From JACKCB01 sp964452775 (GTDB lineage Bacteria; Chloroflexota; Anaerolineae; Promineifilales; Promineifilaceae): a DNA stretch of 64,000 nucleotides. Shown here piece by piece: positions 33,131-42,524 of this stretch (the stretch's first letter is position 1; each line of letters begins with the position of its first letter). The notes beneath the pieces were generated by a model. That model did no database searches. It saw nothing but the letters and a program-made list of their open reading frames with translations, and had not been told where the DNA came from. The stretch is taken from NCBI GenBank assembly GCA_964452775.1, contig CAYVQP010000011.1, positions 1 to 64,000 of the forward strand, read 5' to 3'. A program made the translations under genes and the position numbers.

Positions 33131-34534
33131 TCACTCTTGAAAGTCTTCAACAAGGACAAGTGGAAGGACGGCTTTAATAATTGTGCCGCGGCCGATAACG
33201 CTGTCAAGCGAGAATTGGCCGCCAAGCATTTCAACACGCTCGGCCATGCTGATCAGGCCGAGATGGTCGTCAGAAGTTGCGCCTGCCGGATCAAAGCCTG
33301 GCCCACGGTCCTCGATCTCTACCAGGAGTTGCCCGTCTGCAGCAGAGACAGACACGGCCTGTTCCTTGCCGCCGGCATGGAAGTAGCTGTTGTTCAACGC
33401 TTCCTTAATGACGCGGTAGAGAGCAATTTTCGTCGCCATCGGCGCCTGGGCCGGCAAGTCGCCGAACGATAGCGCCACACTACAGCCGGATTTTTGTTCG
33501 TAGTCGCGCACTGCCCGCCGAACGGTCTCCTCGGTGGAGGTCTCTCGCAAATGAGGCATGCGCAGACCGGCGGAGATATTGCGTAGCTCATCAAGCGCTG
33601 TCTGGACGCTGCCACGCACGACCTCAATTTCGGCCGGCTGGTCGCCGTTAGCGCCTTCGCTTGCGGGAGCGCCGGCTTTCTGAGCAGTTTCCAGGGCGTC
33701 CATCTGGAGCAGGGCCAGCGAGAGGTCCTGGGCCGGGCCGTCGTGCAGGTCAGCGCTGATGCGACGCAAATAGCGCTCGTTTAAGTCCGTCGAATGGGCA
33801 GCGGCGCGCTGGCTCCGTTCGTGCAGCTCGCTGTTCTGGCTGAGCAGCACATTCAGTTGATCCACGTTCCGCTGCAAGGCTAATTGTTGCTTCTCGATGG
33901 TCTTGCTGGCCCGGCGCACTATCCCGGCAAGCAACAGGTAGACGGTCAGCATCACCGAAGCCACCACCAGCCAGCTGTTCACCTGAGCAGCCCGGATGTC
34001 GGCCCGCAATTCATCCGCGGATTGGTAGAACTCGGAGACCGCGATAACCTCGTCGCTGTTGAATGCCCGCACCGGCGCATACGTCTCGATTAATTCTGAG
34101 GCAATCTCCCGTTCGAACTCGTGTTCCTCTCTGCCCAGGGAGCTCATTTCGGTGTAAACCTCGCCCCGCAGGGCCACTTCCAGGCCCGCCTCAATTGGGT
34201 ACTGCTCGCCAACTTGCTCGCTTTCCTGGCTGTACAATACCGTGCCGTCAGGAGACCAGATCTTGAAAGACAACATTTGCCGGCCAAGCACGTTCTCGGA
34301 AAGCAGCCGTTCGAAGAATGCCTTGCTGGGCGGGTTCAAGTAGTTCTGGGTTCTCAGTTCCTGCAAGTAGGGGGCCACATAGCTATCTACGTAGAGGGCG
34401 GTGATTGCCGCTGTCCGGCTGGCGACCCGCTCTTCGATCAGTTGCGCTACCCAGGCGCCGATGACCAGCATGCCGCCGAGCATCACAACGAAGCTAACAA
34501 TCATATACCGTTGGGCGAGCGTCAGATTTCGCAC
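33131..34534 (-). CDS. Sensor histidine kinase, HisKA_3 (NarX-type)
   Basis: 467 residues from GTG 34534. Two membrane helices (about 10-32 and 192-212) flank an extracellular sensor of about 155 residues with no clear known fold. The dimerisation/phosphorylation motif is RRISADLHDGPAQDLSLALL. The ATPase N- and G-boxes are NNSYFHAGGK and EDRGPGFDP with DHLGLISMAERV. It would phosphorylate the response regulator downstream. Confidence 0.94.
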   Translation of the reverse strand: MRNLTLAQRYMIVSFVVMLGGMLVIGAWVAQLIEERVASRTAAITALYVDSYVAPYLQELRTQNYLNPPSKAFFERLLSENVLGRQMLSFKIWSPDGTVLYSQESEQVGEQYPIEAGLEVALRGEVYTEMSSLGREEHEFEREIASELIETYAPVRAFNSDEVIAVSEFYQSADELRADIRAAQVNSWLVVASVMLTVYLLLAGIVRRASKTIEKQQLALQRNVDQLNVLLSQNSELHERSQRAAAHSTDLNERYLRRISADLHDGPAQDLSLALLQMDALETAQKAGAPASEGANGDQPAEIEVVRGSVQTALDELRNISAGLRMPHLRETSTEETVRRAVRDYEQKSGCSVALSFGDLPAQAPMATKIALYRVIKEALNNSYFHAGGKEQAVSVSAADGQLLVEIEDRGPGFDPAGATSDDHLGLISMAERVEMLGGQFSLDSVIGRGTIIKAVLPLVLVEDFQE

Positions 34535-34853
34535 TACTGCACCATGCCGGATACCGGCAGCCCAGCCTCACACACATCCGCCTGAGAGCACAGGTTGCCA
34601 CCAGAAATTATAGATCGGAATGGCTTCAACCTCGAAGTCATTGGGAACTTATACCTAACTTAGCGACTTTGGTCTGAAGGCGCCGCGCCAAAGGGCTGAT
34701 CGGCCAGACGACGTTCGCAGGTAATAGAGGATTGGGAAGAGTCTGATAATGGGCATAGTCAAGGCGTGACCGACAAGGGTTCCGTGGCTCTCGATACCGG
34801 ACGCTCACGTAACCTTGACAGCAATTCGTAGGATCAACCTACTGGAGGATGTG
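34535..34853. other. Divergent intergenic region
   Basis: About 320 bp between the kinase and the secreted-protein gene, which are divergent. No gene or RNA was recognised. TTTGG ... CCAAA around GGCGCCGCGCC (near 34668-34693) could fold. No convincing -35/-10 pair was found on either strand. Confidence 0.4.
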
Positions 34854-35315
34854 ATGATGACCAGACGATTTCAGGCGGTCAGCCGCATTGCGCTGATCTT
34901 ATTCGTGTTACTCTCGGGAATTGCTCTGTTGCCGATCACCGGCATCTCTGCTGAGAAGCTGGGCTGGGAAGCGTATGCAGAAGCGTACCAGCCGGACCTG
35001 GATGTTGTAGGGCAAGACAAAGGGGCTCCCGGAAGCGCCTTCCTGTTTAGGGGCGTCGGTTACCCCCGGAATACGCTGGCAACGGTGTATGTTGACGGAG
35101 TTGCCCGCGGCACGTTGATGACCAACAACAGGGGGCGCGCAGTGTTCGTTATTCGCTCAGAAGCCGGCGATCCCACGGGTCGCTATTTTGTCACCCTGGC
35201 GATTAATTCCAATGTCTCTGCTACGGACGACGTGCGACTAAGAACGGACAAACCGTTGATTCCGCCTCCCCCCGGCTGGAACGGGCCGACCTTCTTTCTG
35301 TTTGGTGACAAATAG
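34854..35315 (+). CDS. Small secreted protein of unknown function
   Basis: 153 residues from ATG 34854, with GGAGG at 34844-34848 (ATG 34857 is as likely). A signal peptide is clear (basic MMTRRFQ, then a hydrophobic stretch to about residue 33). The mature part has a beta-rich pattern (GSAFLFRGVGYPRNTLATVY, GRYFVTLAINSN) similar to Ig-like or carbohydrate-binding folds, with a PPPPGW turn near the end. No family was recognised. It is divergent from the two-component pair. Confidence 0.7.
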   Translation: MMTRRFQAVSRIALILFVLLSGIALLPITGISAEKLGWEAYAEAYQPDLDVVGQDKGAPGSAFLFRGVGYPRNTLATVYVDGVARGTLMTNNRGRAVFVIRSEAGDPTGRYFVTLAINSNVSATDDVRLRTDKPLIPPPPGWNGPTFFLFGDK

Positions 35316-35381
35316 GCGTTGAGTGGCCGGCGGCCGGTGCGCGGGATATGCCCATGGTCCACGTGCTGAGCGCGCAAAAGT

Positions 35382-35440
35382 CCCCGTAGGTCTTCTTAAT
35401 GCGATGGTCTCCCGAGCCAGCGCTCTTGAGACCTACGGGG
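35382..35440 (+). repeat. Long-loop inverted repeat with an alternative inner stem
   Basis: CCCCGTAGGTCT (35382-35393) and AGACCTACGGGG (35429-35440) are perfect 12-bp arms around a 35-nt loop. The right arm can instead pair with GGTCTC (35406-35411) through GAGACC (35428-35433), so two structures compete. No T-run follows. It lies between the secreted-protein and aldehyde dehydrogenase genes. It could be a terminator-like or attenuator structure or a small mobile repeat. Confidence 0.6.
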
Positions 35441-35594
35441 TATTAATAGCGCCCCCAAATCACTAAAATCGAATACTCCCCGAACGCGCACTGCGCCACT
35501 TCTGATGTATTATTGCGGCGGCGCTTGCTGCGCAAAGCAGGCGCGACTTCTCCCGGAACCATGCCCGCGTGCGCCCTTGAGGAACACGCCCTAT

Positions 35595-35617
35595 CAGTTT
35601 CCGGGATAATGCAGCAA
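35595..35617 (+). repeat. Degenerate copy of the inverted-repeat arm
   Basis: CAGTTTCCGGGATAATGCAG followed by CAA matches the right arm and flank of the element at 22206-22228, apart from the four bases after GGGA. It is a solitary arm 26 bp upstream of the aldehyde dehydrogenase start, which suggests the repeat is dispersed in the genome. Confidence 0.6.
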
Positions 35618-35642
35618 GTGAACAATGTCTGCGGAGGGTGTG

Positions 35643-37109
35643 ATGAGGGCAATGCTGATAGACGGACAGTGGGTACATGGGGCCGGCGGCGATACGATTG
35701 ATGTCCTTGATCCGGCGACCGAGGAGCTACTGGATCGCGTTCCCAACGCAAGCGGGGCGGACGTTGCCGGAGCCGTAGCGGCCGCCCGGCAGGCGTTCGA
35801 GTCCTGGCGTTGGGTTCCAGGCGTGGAGCGGGCCGAGATGATGCACGAGGCGGCGCGCAAGATACGCGCCAACATGGATGAAATCGTGCGTCTGCTTACC
35901 CTGGAGGAGGGCAAGCCGATCCCGGAAAATGAGGAGGAGCTGGAGTGGGTCATCGGCACATTCGACTACTATGCAGAGTTGGGTCGCACGTACCGCGGCC
36001 GCCTGGTAGCCCCGGCGGATCGCAGCCAATTCAACTTCGTGTTGAAAGAGCCGTATGGGGTGGTGGCCTGCATTGTGCCTTTCAACTATCCGCTGCTGCT
36101 CATGGCCTGGAAGGTAGCCCCGGCCCTGGCAGCGGGGAACACGGTGATCATCAAGCCCGCCAACGAGACGCCGCTTTCGACATTGCTGTTGGCGGAGCTG
36201 GCCTTTGATCACTTTCCGCCCGGCGTGGTGAATGTGGTGACCGGGGACGGTCCGGGGGCCGGCGAGGCGCTGGTCACACATCCGGACGTGCCGGTGATCG
36301 CCTTCACCGGCTCCACATCCACCGGCCAACGCATCGCCCGGCTGGCGGCCGACCGGATGAAGCGCACCCACCTGGAACTGGGCGGCAAGGACGCCTTCGT
36401 GGTAGCGCCGGACGCTGACCCCGACAGCGCTATTCAGGCGGTCGCTTACGCGGGCCTGTTAAACGCCGGTCAGGTATGCACCGCGACGGAGCGTGTCTAT
36501 GTGCCGCAGGCGATGTTGAAGCGCTTTGCCGGCGGGTTGGCGGACTATGTGGCGGATCTGCGGCTGGGGCCGGGGATCGAGCCGACGACGGACATTGGAC
36601 CGCTGGCCGACCAGCGCTTCCGCGAGAAGGTCGAGCGCCATGTGCACGATGCCGTCGGTAAGGGGGCAACCGTGTTGGTAGGCGGCGGGCGACCGGCGCG
36701 CTTTACGCGAGGATATTTCTACCAGCCCACGGTTCTGACCAACGTAGATCACCAGATGCTCTGCATGCGCGAAGAGACCTTCGGGCCGACCATCCCGGTG
36801 ATGGGCTATCGAGACTTCAGCGAAGCAATCCGGCTGGTGAATGACAGCGATTATGGACTGGGAGCCGTGTGTCGTACCAATGACCCGCGTCTGGCCAAGC
36901 GCTTCTTTGAGGAGGTGCGCGCCGGCACAATCTGGATCAATGACCCGCTGACCGACAATTACGGCGGCCCCTTCGGCGGCATGAAGATGAGCGGCAATGC
37001 CCGCGAGCTTGGCGAGGAAGGATTGGAAAGTTTCATGGATACCAAACACGTGCACTGGGACTTCGACGATCAGCCGAAATCGTGGTGGTATCCGTACGGG
37101 CGGGAGTAG
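35643..37109 (+). CDS. Aldehyde dehydrogenase family protein
   Basis: 488 residues from ATG 35643, set by GGAGGG at 35632-35637. Rossmann motif FTGSTSTGQ, general-base glutamate in LELGGKD and catalytic cysteine in NAGQVCTATERVYV are present, as is EEVRAGTIWINDP. It oxidises an aldehyde to an acid with NAD(P)+. Succinate-semialdehyde, lactaldehyde or betaine aldehyde dehydrogenases are possible; the substrate cannot be fixed from the sequence. Confidence 0.93.
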   Translation: MRAMLIDGQWVHGAGGDTIDVLDPATEELLDRVPNASGADVAGAVAAARQAFESWRWVPGVERAEMMHEAARKIRANMDEIVRLLTLEEGKPIPENEEELEWVIGTFDYYAELGRTYRGRLVAPADRSQFNFVLKEPYGVVACIVPFNYPLLLMAWKVAPALAAGNTVIIKPANETPLSTLLLAELAFDHFPPGVVNVVTGDGPGAGEALVTHPDVPVIAFTGSTSTGQRIARLAADRMKRTHLELGGKDAFVVAPDADPDSAIQAVAYAGLLNAGQVCTATERVYVPQAMLKRFAGGLADYVADLRLGPGIEPTTDIGPLADQRFREKVERHVHDAVGKGATVLVGGGRPARFTRGYFYQPTVLTNVDHQMLCMREETFGPTIPVMGYRDFSEAIRLVNDSDYGLGAVCRTNDPRLAKRFFEEVRAGTIWINDPLTDNYGGPFGGMKMSGNARELGEEGLESFMDTKHVHWDFDDQPKSWWYPYGRE

Positions 37110-37186
37110 TAATACCGATACTGCGGCTTGGGGGCTGTGTGAAATCGCAAATCTATCTATCTTTGGTCGCACAAATGTGCTAGAAT

Positions 37187-40100
37187 ATGGGGACGTTATT
37201 AGATGGCTATCTAACAGGTGACGAAGTGGAGTTGCAGAAGCTGATCGCCGGACGCTATCTGATCGAGAATCTGCACCTGGACCGGATTGGTCGAGGTGGG
37301 GCGGGAAACGTCTATCGGGCGCTGGATAATGTGACCAACCGGCCGGTGGCGATCAAGCACCTTAAGCCGGAGTTGATCGCCGCCGATCGCAGCCTGGTGG
37401 CTCGCTTCGAGCGGGAAGGGGAGGCGCTGCGCCGGCTCAACCATCCGAACATCGTGGCCATGCTGGCCACGGAGCATGAAGGGGATGAGTACTACCTGGT
37501 AATGGAATATGTCCCCGGCGGCTCTCTGGCGGAGATGCTGGAGCGCGATCGGCAGTTGCCGCTGGAGAGCGTGATGCGCATCGCGCTGGAGTTGGCCGAT
37601 GCGTTGACCAGGGCGCACCATTTGAACATCATCCATCGCGACATCAAGCCGGCGAATGTCTTGTTAGCGCAGGACGGCGCCCCCCGGCTGACCGATTTCG
37701 GCGTGGCCCACTTCGGCGACCTTGCTCCCATCACGCAAACCGGCGCTCTAACCGGCACCTACGCCTATCTCAGCCCGGAGGCCTGCGAGGGCCAGCCGTT
37801 GGATGCCCGGGCCGACATCTGGTCGTTTGGCGTGCTGCTCTACGAGATGTTAACCGGCCGCACGCCCTTCCTGGAAAACACGCTGAGCGCCACCCTGTTA
37901 GCCATCCTGACCAAGCCGGCGCCCGACATTCACCAGTTTCGCGCTGATACCCCTGAGTCGCTGGCGAACCTGATTTACCACATGCTGCAAAAGGATCGCG
38001 AGCACCGGGTGGGCAGTGTGCGCCTTGTCGGCGCGAGACTGGAGGCGATCATGGCCGGGTTGGCCGGCGACGTGGGGATCCCGCAGCGCTTTGAGACGTC
38101 CGTGGATGTGCCGGCGGCCCCGGCCATCGGGCCGCGCCACAACTTGCCCTGGCAACCGACCCCCTTTGTAGGCCGCGAGCCGGAGATCCAGGAGGTGGTG
38201 AACACGCTCAGCGACCCGGATTGCCGGCTGCTTACATTGGTAGGCCCCGGCGGTATCGGCAAGACCCGCCTCTCCCTGGAGGCCGCCCGGCGGAAGGTAG
38301 AGGACTATGAACACGGGGTGCGCTTTGTGCCGCTGGCGGCCGTGACCGGGCCGGAGTACCTGGAGACGGCGATCGCCGACACGTTGGGGATCGTCTTCTT
38401 TGACGAGGCCGAGCCGGCTGAACAACTGGCGAACTACCTGCGCAGCAAGCAAATGTTGCTGGTGCTGGACAACTTTGAACACCTGATTGAGGGCGCTCAG
38501 CGCGTGTCTGACCTGTTGGCGCTGGCCCCGCGATTGCAGGTGTTGGTCACATCACGCGAAGCGCTCAATCTCTGGGAAGAGTGGACCCGGCCCGTCAGGG
38601 GCATGCGCTATCCGGCCGATCTGCGCGAGACGGAAATCTCCCCGTACAGCGCCGTGCGCTTGTTCATTGCCCGGGCCAAGCGGGTGTTGGGCCAGTTTGA
38701 GCTGGAGCAGGAGCTGCCGCACATCATTCGCATCTGTCAGTTGGTGGACGGGATGCCGTTGGGGATTGAGTTGGCTGCCACCTGGTTGAGGGTGCTGACG
38801 CCGGCGCAAATCGTTCGGGAAATCGAAAGGAGCTTTGACTTCCTGGAAACCAACATGCGCAACATCGCCGAGCGGCATCGCAGCATCCGCGCCGTATTTG
38901 ACTACTCCTGGCAATTGCTCGATGCTCGTAGCCAGACCGCCTTCCGGCGATTAGCTGTCTTTCAGGGCGGGTTCAGGCGTAGAGCGGCCGAGCGGGTGGC
39001 CGAAACTTCATTGCTGACTCTGACTGATCTGGTCAACAAGTCCCTCCTGTATGAAGGTGAATCGCATTACACGGATACGCCGGGGCCGGAAGGGCGGTAC
39101 AGCATCCACGAATTGTTGAAGCAATATGCTGAGGAAAAGCTTGAGCAAGACCCCGGCGAACAACAGGAGATCAGCGCCCGCCATGCCGCCTACTTTTCGC
39201 AGCTATTGCGCAACCAGGAACTGCGCCTGCACGGCAACGAGCAGAAGGAGGCATTGGACCTGATCAGCCAGGACCTGGATAACATTCGCCAGGCGTGGCA
39301 ATGGAGTGTATCAAACCTGTGGCGGCAGGATTCCGCCTTGTTCAATTTGCGGGAAGCGGCCGAGAGCCTGTACATCTTCTACGAGACGCGAGGCTTGACC
39401 GCCGAAGCGGACGAAATGTTTTCGAACGCTATTGCCGCACTCAACGTCTGCCCGATCGGCGTCTGGGAACCGGCCCGCCGGCAAACACACACTTTGACCC
39501 TGGCCAAGGTCAGCTCTTACCGGGGAGTCATCCATTACCGCATGTCCAGGCGTGAGCAGGCGATGCCGCCGCTCCGCGAAGCGATTACTCTCTTACGACA
39601 ATTGGTCGAAGACCCGGCTACAGACGAGACCGTCCGGCGAGAGGCTCAACGCGAGTTGCCCCTGACCATGGTCTACCTCAGCGACAGCGTAGCCCGAGCG
39701 CAATCATTGACTGAGGCGCGGGAGATGTTGCGGGAGGCGATTGAAATTTGCCGGGCCAGTAACGAACGCTGGCAACTGGCCCGCTCGCTAAATGCGTTGG
39801 CGATTCACACTATCGGATATCAGGAGCAGGTATCGCTGTACAAGCAGGCTCTGGCGGTTGCCAACGAGATTGGCGACCAGATACTCAGCACGCGCATTTT
39901 GCAAAACTTGAGCGGACTGGCGGCCAACCCGTATGAATCAATCGCCTATGCGGACCAGATATTCGCCATTTACGAGCGCATCGGCAACCCGGCCGGCCTA
40001 ATGATGGCCTGTATCCAGACCGGCATAGCGGCCAGTCGCCTGGGAGAATTTGAGCGGGCGCGCAGCAACTTTGAGCGGGCGTTGCAAATCTGCCAGGACT

Positions 40101-40993
40101 TTGGTCTGCGCGAAGGTCTCGGTGGGGTGTTATGGGGCCTGGCGCAGGTTTCCTGGGCGCTCGGCGACCTGGAAGATACGGAACGCCGTTATAATGCGCT
40201 GTTGGAAATCTGCAGCGAAGATGGCGATCGGGAACAGATCATCAAAACCCTGTATCAGTATGGCTCATTCTTGATTGAGTATGGCAGGGTTGCTGAAGCC
40301 AGACAGCAATACAAGACCGCTCTCTCACTGCTTACAGAAATAGCCTTGCCGACGCAACGCGCAGAATCTCTGGACTCGCTGGGCAACTTCGCCCTTGAGC
40401 TGGGCAAATACGACCTAGCCCGCAAACATTTCGAGGATGCAGCTCCGCTATTTGAGGAGATTAACGATCCCAATGGCTATGCCTGGGCATTGACTAACCT
40501 GGGTAAGATCGCCTTTGAGACCGGCGACTATGTCACGGCTAAAGCCAGATATGAAGAAAGCCTGTCGCTTCACCAAAGCCAGGGCACACCGTGGTTAATC
40601 GGCCGGCTGCTAAACATGTTGGGCCGCGTCTACCTGGCTGAGTGTGACCTGCCGCAGGCGGCCGGTTGCTTCCAGGAAGCTCTACAAGTTCTGAGCGAGG
40701 TGTGGGCGGACGGCATCGAGATGGAGGTGCTGATAGATTGGTGCTCCTTGCTCATGCGCAACGGGGACAAGCAGCGCGCGCTGGAAACCCTTTACCTGGT
40801 CACAACCAGCCCGCGCTTTGTGCCCAGCCTGGTCAGCAAACGCTCTCGGGAGATGGCGGCCCGGCTGTTGGATGAGCTGGAGGCCTATCTGCCGGCGGAC
40901 ATGGTCGCCGAGGCGGCTGTCCGGGCCAGGCAAATGACGCCGGAGGAGCTGATCGCCGGGGTCCTGGCTGACGCCGGCGTTCATGCCGGCTGA
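37187..40993 (+). CDS. Serine/threonine kinase fused to a STAND ATPase and TPR repeats
   Basis: 1268 residues. Kinase domain, about 20-285: glycine loop RIGRGGAGNVYRAL, VAIKHLKPE, HRDIKPANVLL and DFGVAHF. Then an NTPase of the STAND/NB-ARC kind: FVGREPEIQEVV, Walker A GPGGIGKTRL and Walker B LLVLDNFEHLIEG, with the WinH-like tail RHRSIRAVFDYSWQLL. About 500 residues of TPR-like helices finish the protein (for example ARSNFERALQICQDFG, DYVTAKARYEESLSLH). There is no membrane segment. It is likely a signal-integrating kinase. ATG 37187 follows TAGAAT directly; GTG 37226 with AGGTGA 5 nt upstream is a serious alternative start. Confidence 0.9.
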   Translation: MGTLLDGYLTGDEVELQKLIAGRYLIENLHLDRIGRGGAGNVYRALDNVTNRPVAIKHLKPELIAADRSLVARFEREGEALRRLNHPNIVAMLATEHEGDEYYLVMEYVPGGSLAEMLERDRQLPLESVMRIALELADALTRAHHLNIIHRDIKPANVLLAQDGAPRLTDFGVAHFGDLAPITQTGALTGTYAYLSPEACEGQPLDARADIWSFGVLLYEMLTGRTPFLENTLSATLLAILTKPAPDIHQFRADTPESLANLIYHMLQKDREHRVGSVRLVGARLEAIMAGLAGDVGIPQRFETSVDVPAAPAIGPRHNLPWQPTPFVGREPEIQEVVNTLSDPDCRLLTLVGPGGIGKTRLSLEAARRKVEDYEHGVRFVPLAAVTGPEYLETAIADTLGIVFFDEAEPAEQLANYLRSKQMLLVLDNFEHLIEGAQRVSDLLALAPRLQVLVTSREALNLWEEWTRPVRGMRYPADLRETEISPYSAVRLFIARAKRVLGQFELEQELPHIIRICQLVDGMPLGIELAATWLRVLTPAQIVREIERSFDFLETNMRNIAERHRSIRAVFDYSWQLLDARSQTAFRRLAVFQGGFRRRAAERVAETSLLTLTDLVNKSLLYEGESHYTDTPGPEGRYSIHELLKQYAEEKLEQDPGEQQEISARHAAYFSQLLRNQELRLHGNEQKEALDLISQDLDNIRQAWQWSVSNLWRQDSALFNLREAAESLYIFYETRGLTAEADEMFSNAIAALNVCPIGVWEPARRQTHTLTLAKVSSYRGVIHYRMSRREQAMPPLREAITLLRQLVEDPATDETVRREAQRELPLTMVYLSDSVARAQSLTEAREMLREAIEICRASNERWQLARSLNALAIHTIGYQEQVSLYKQALAVANEIGDQILSTRILQNLSGLAANPYESIAYADQIFAIYERIGNPAGLMMACIQTGIAASRLGEFERARSNFERALQICQDFGLREGLGGVLWGLAQVSWALGDLEDTERRYNALLEICSEDGDREQIIKTLYQYGSFLIEYGRVAEARQQYKTALSLLTEIALPTQRAESLDSLGNFALELGKYDLARKHFEDAAPLFEEINDPNGYAWALTNLGKIAFETGDYVTAKARYEESLSLHQSQGTPWLIGRLLNMLGRVYLAECDLPQAAGCFQEALQVLSEVWADGIEMEVLIDWCSLLMRNGDKQRALETLYLVTTSPRFVPSLVSKRSREMAARLLDELEAYLPADMVAEAAVRARQMTPEELIAGVLADAGVHAG

Positions 40994-41013
40994 GGTCAAC
41001 ATGTGGAGTTGCT

Positions 41014-41472
41014 CTATTCCCGCCAGAGCATGATCGCCAGCCGGTCGTCGGTCGCCGTGAGCGGGCCAAACATCGCCGAAAGGCGGTAGATGCGCCGGAA
41101 GTAAGTGGGCATTTCGTCCGCGTCGGTCACCTGCAGGAAGCCGAATGCTTCGTAAAACGGGGTCAATTGGCTGCGGCACATCAACCACAGGGGTGGGCCA
41201 GATGTCGCCTTCAACTGGTTGATGAGCAGACGACCGATGCCCTGCCGGCGCCAATCCGGCAAGACAACCAGTGAAGCCAACTCAACCAGGTCGCCATGTG
41301 GCTTGGCCTGCACGCAGCCCACGACATGTTCATCCGGAGTGGTAGCCAGGATAAAGCGTTGCCAGGCCAGGCCGAACGGATTCAGCCGGGCCTGGCGCAC
41401 CAATCTGTGGATCAAGGCCTGATCCGACTCCCCTGCCGGGCGCAGAGTTATGGCCGTTTCCTGCTTATCCAT
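41014..41472 (-). CDS. GNAT-family N-acetyltransferase
   Basis: 152 residues. The acetyl-CoA motif reads VVLPDWRRQGIGRLLINQL, and YEAFGFLQV supplies the usual C-terminal signature. It transfers an acetyl group from acetyl-CoA to an amine; the acceptor is unknown. It ends 20 bp from the convergent kinase gene. Motif and length fit single-domain GNATs. Confidence 0.9.
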   Translation of the reverse strand: MDKQETAITLRPAGESDQALIHRLVRQARLNPFGLAWQRFILATTPDEHVVGCVQAKPHGDLVELASLVVLPDWRRQGIGRLLINQLKATSGPPLWLMCRSQLTPFYEAFGFLQVTDADEMPTYFRRIYRLSAMFGPLTATDDRLAIMLWRE

Positions 41473-41537
41473 TTGTCCGGCGACGAGACTTCGTGTTCCC
41501 AGGAGCAGTCATGACTCCAGTTAGTACACTGGTCAGA

Positions 41538-42008
41538 CTACTCGTTCCAGCTCCCGGCTTGCCGGCGCATCCGGCTGAGGAAGACGAACATAGCCCCAAA
41601 TGTGGTCAGGAAAGCCAGCACTATTTTCGTGGGATCAACGATCGGCTCCACCCGAACGCCATTGGGCCCGATCTCGATGGCCGCGACCGGCCGGCTCCAG
41701 GCCGTGCCGCCGCCGCCTCCTCCACTGCCGGCGCCCCTACTGCGCCCGGTGCTTGCCAACTCGCTCTCTCCAGCTACCGTGTCGGTCTCAACGTCCCGCG
41801 GGCTTTCTTCCTCCCCTCCACCGGCCCCGAAGCCAAAGCCGGCCGCGGCAGTCACCTCTGCCGCAACGATGGCGGTGTACTCCCCCTGTGTCACCGGCTT
41901 GCCGAACACGCTTTCCACGCGGGCCGTGCTGAGCAGGCGCTCCAATTGCTCGCCGGCCTTTGCCTGGGCCTGCTCGGACTCTCTCAACATTGCCGAAATG
42001 CTGCTCAT
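41538..42008 (-). CDS. GerW (YtfJ)-family protein with C-terminal membrane segment
   Basis: 156 residues. EQLERLLSTARVESVFGKPVT and the GFGFGAGGGEE stretch match the GerW family, first described as Bacillus spore-germination protein YtfJ. A linker rich in G, S and T (about 85-108) leads to PVAAIEIGPNGVRVEPIVD and a single hydrophobic segment (about 128-147). AAGGAGA precedes ATG 42008. No sporulation genes are nearby, so a general envelope role is likelier here (inference). Confidence 0.85.
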   Translation of the reverse strand: MSSISAMLRESEQAQAKAGEQLERLLSTARVESVFGKPVTQGEYTAIVAAEVTAAAGFGFGAGGGEEESPRDVETDTVAGESELASTGRSRGAGSGGGGGGTAWSRPVAAIEIGPNGVRVEPIVDPTKIVLAFLTTFGAMFVFLSRMRRQAGSWNE

Positions 42009-42090
42009 GATCGTCTCCTTGTCTTGCCGTCCAGCTACGGGGCGTACACCACGGCCCGCTGCGCAGCAGGCGATTCTAAGTTGTTGCGTT

Positions 42091-42384
42091 TCACTGCTCC
42101 ATTTTGAGAAGAGATTGAACGCGCAGGAGTAACAGCGCCGCCAGAACGCCGAGTCCGGCCGCCAGAACCATCCCGATGCGAGTGAGATTCATGATGGGGA
42201 TGCGGGACTGTTCGCCGTTGCGGCTAACCAGCACCGCAACCGGCCTGTTCCAGACCAATCCCGTATGCCAATTCGGGAAAGCGGCGACCAATATGACCGA
42301 TTGCGACTCGGGCGTCAGGGAGAGATCGCCGATTACGATGGGCGTACCCTGTGTGGTGCGGATTTCAGGAATTATCTGTGCCAT
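42091..42384 (-). CDS. Small membrane protein of unknown function
   Basis: 97 residues. The first 65 are beta-like (TPIVIGDLSLTPESQSVILVAA) and residues about 68-88 form one hydrophobic helix followed by LLKMEQ. It lies directly upstream of the GerW-like gene on the same strand (82-bp spacer), and both proteins end in a membrane helix, so they may act together. No family was recognised. Confidence 0.65.
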   Translation of the reverse strand: MAQIIPEIRTTQGTPIVIGDLSLTPESQSVILVAAFPNWHTGLVWNRPVAVLVSRNGEQSRIPIMNLTRIGMVLAAGLGVLAALLLLRVQSLLKMEQ

Positions 42385-42451
42385 GGGATCACCTGCTGAG
42401 CGAACAATTGGATTCTAGCCGGCTTTTCGAAATTCGGTATAAAGCGCCAAT

Positions 42452-42466
42452 GATTCTGTTAGAATC
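42452..42466. promoter_or_regulatory. Palindrome GATTCTGTTAGAATC
   Basis: Perfect 6-bp arms around GTT, 58 bp upstream of the DUF123 start and 67 bp from the divergent small-membrane-protein start. A half-site GATTCT recurs at 42411. It may be an operator. No regulator is adjacent. Confidence 0.3.
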
Positions 42467-42524
42467 GGGTGGCGCGGGCCTGCGGCCACATTGCCCGCCT
42501 TCACCCGGAGTTGGGACAAGTCAG

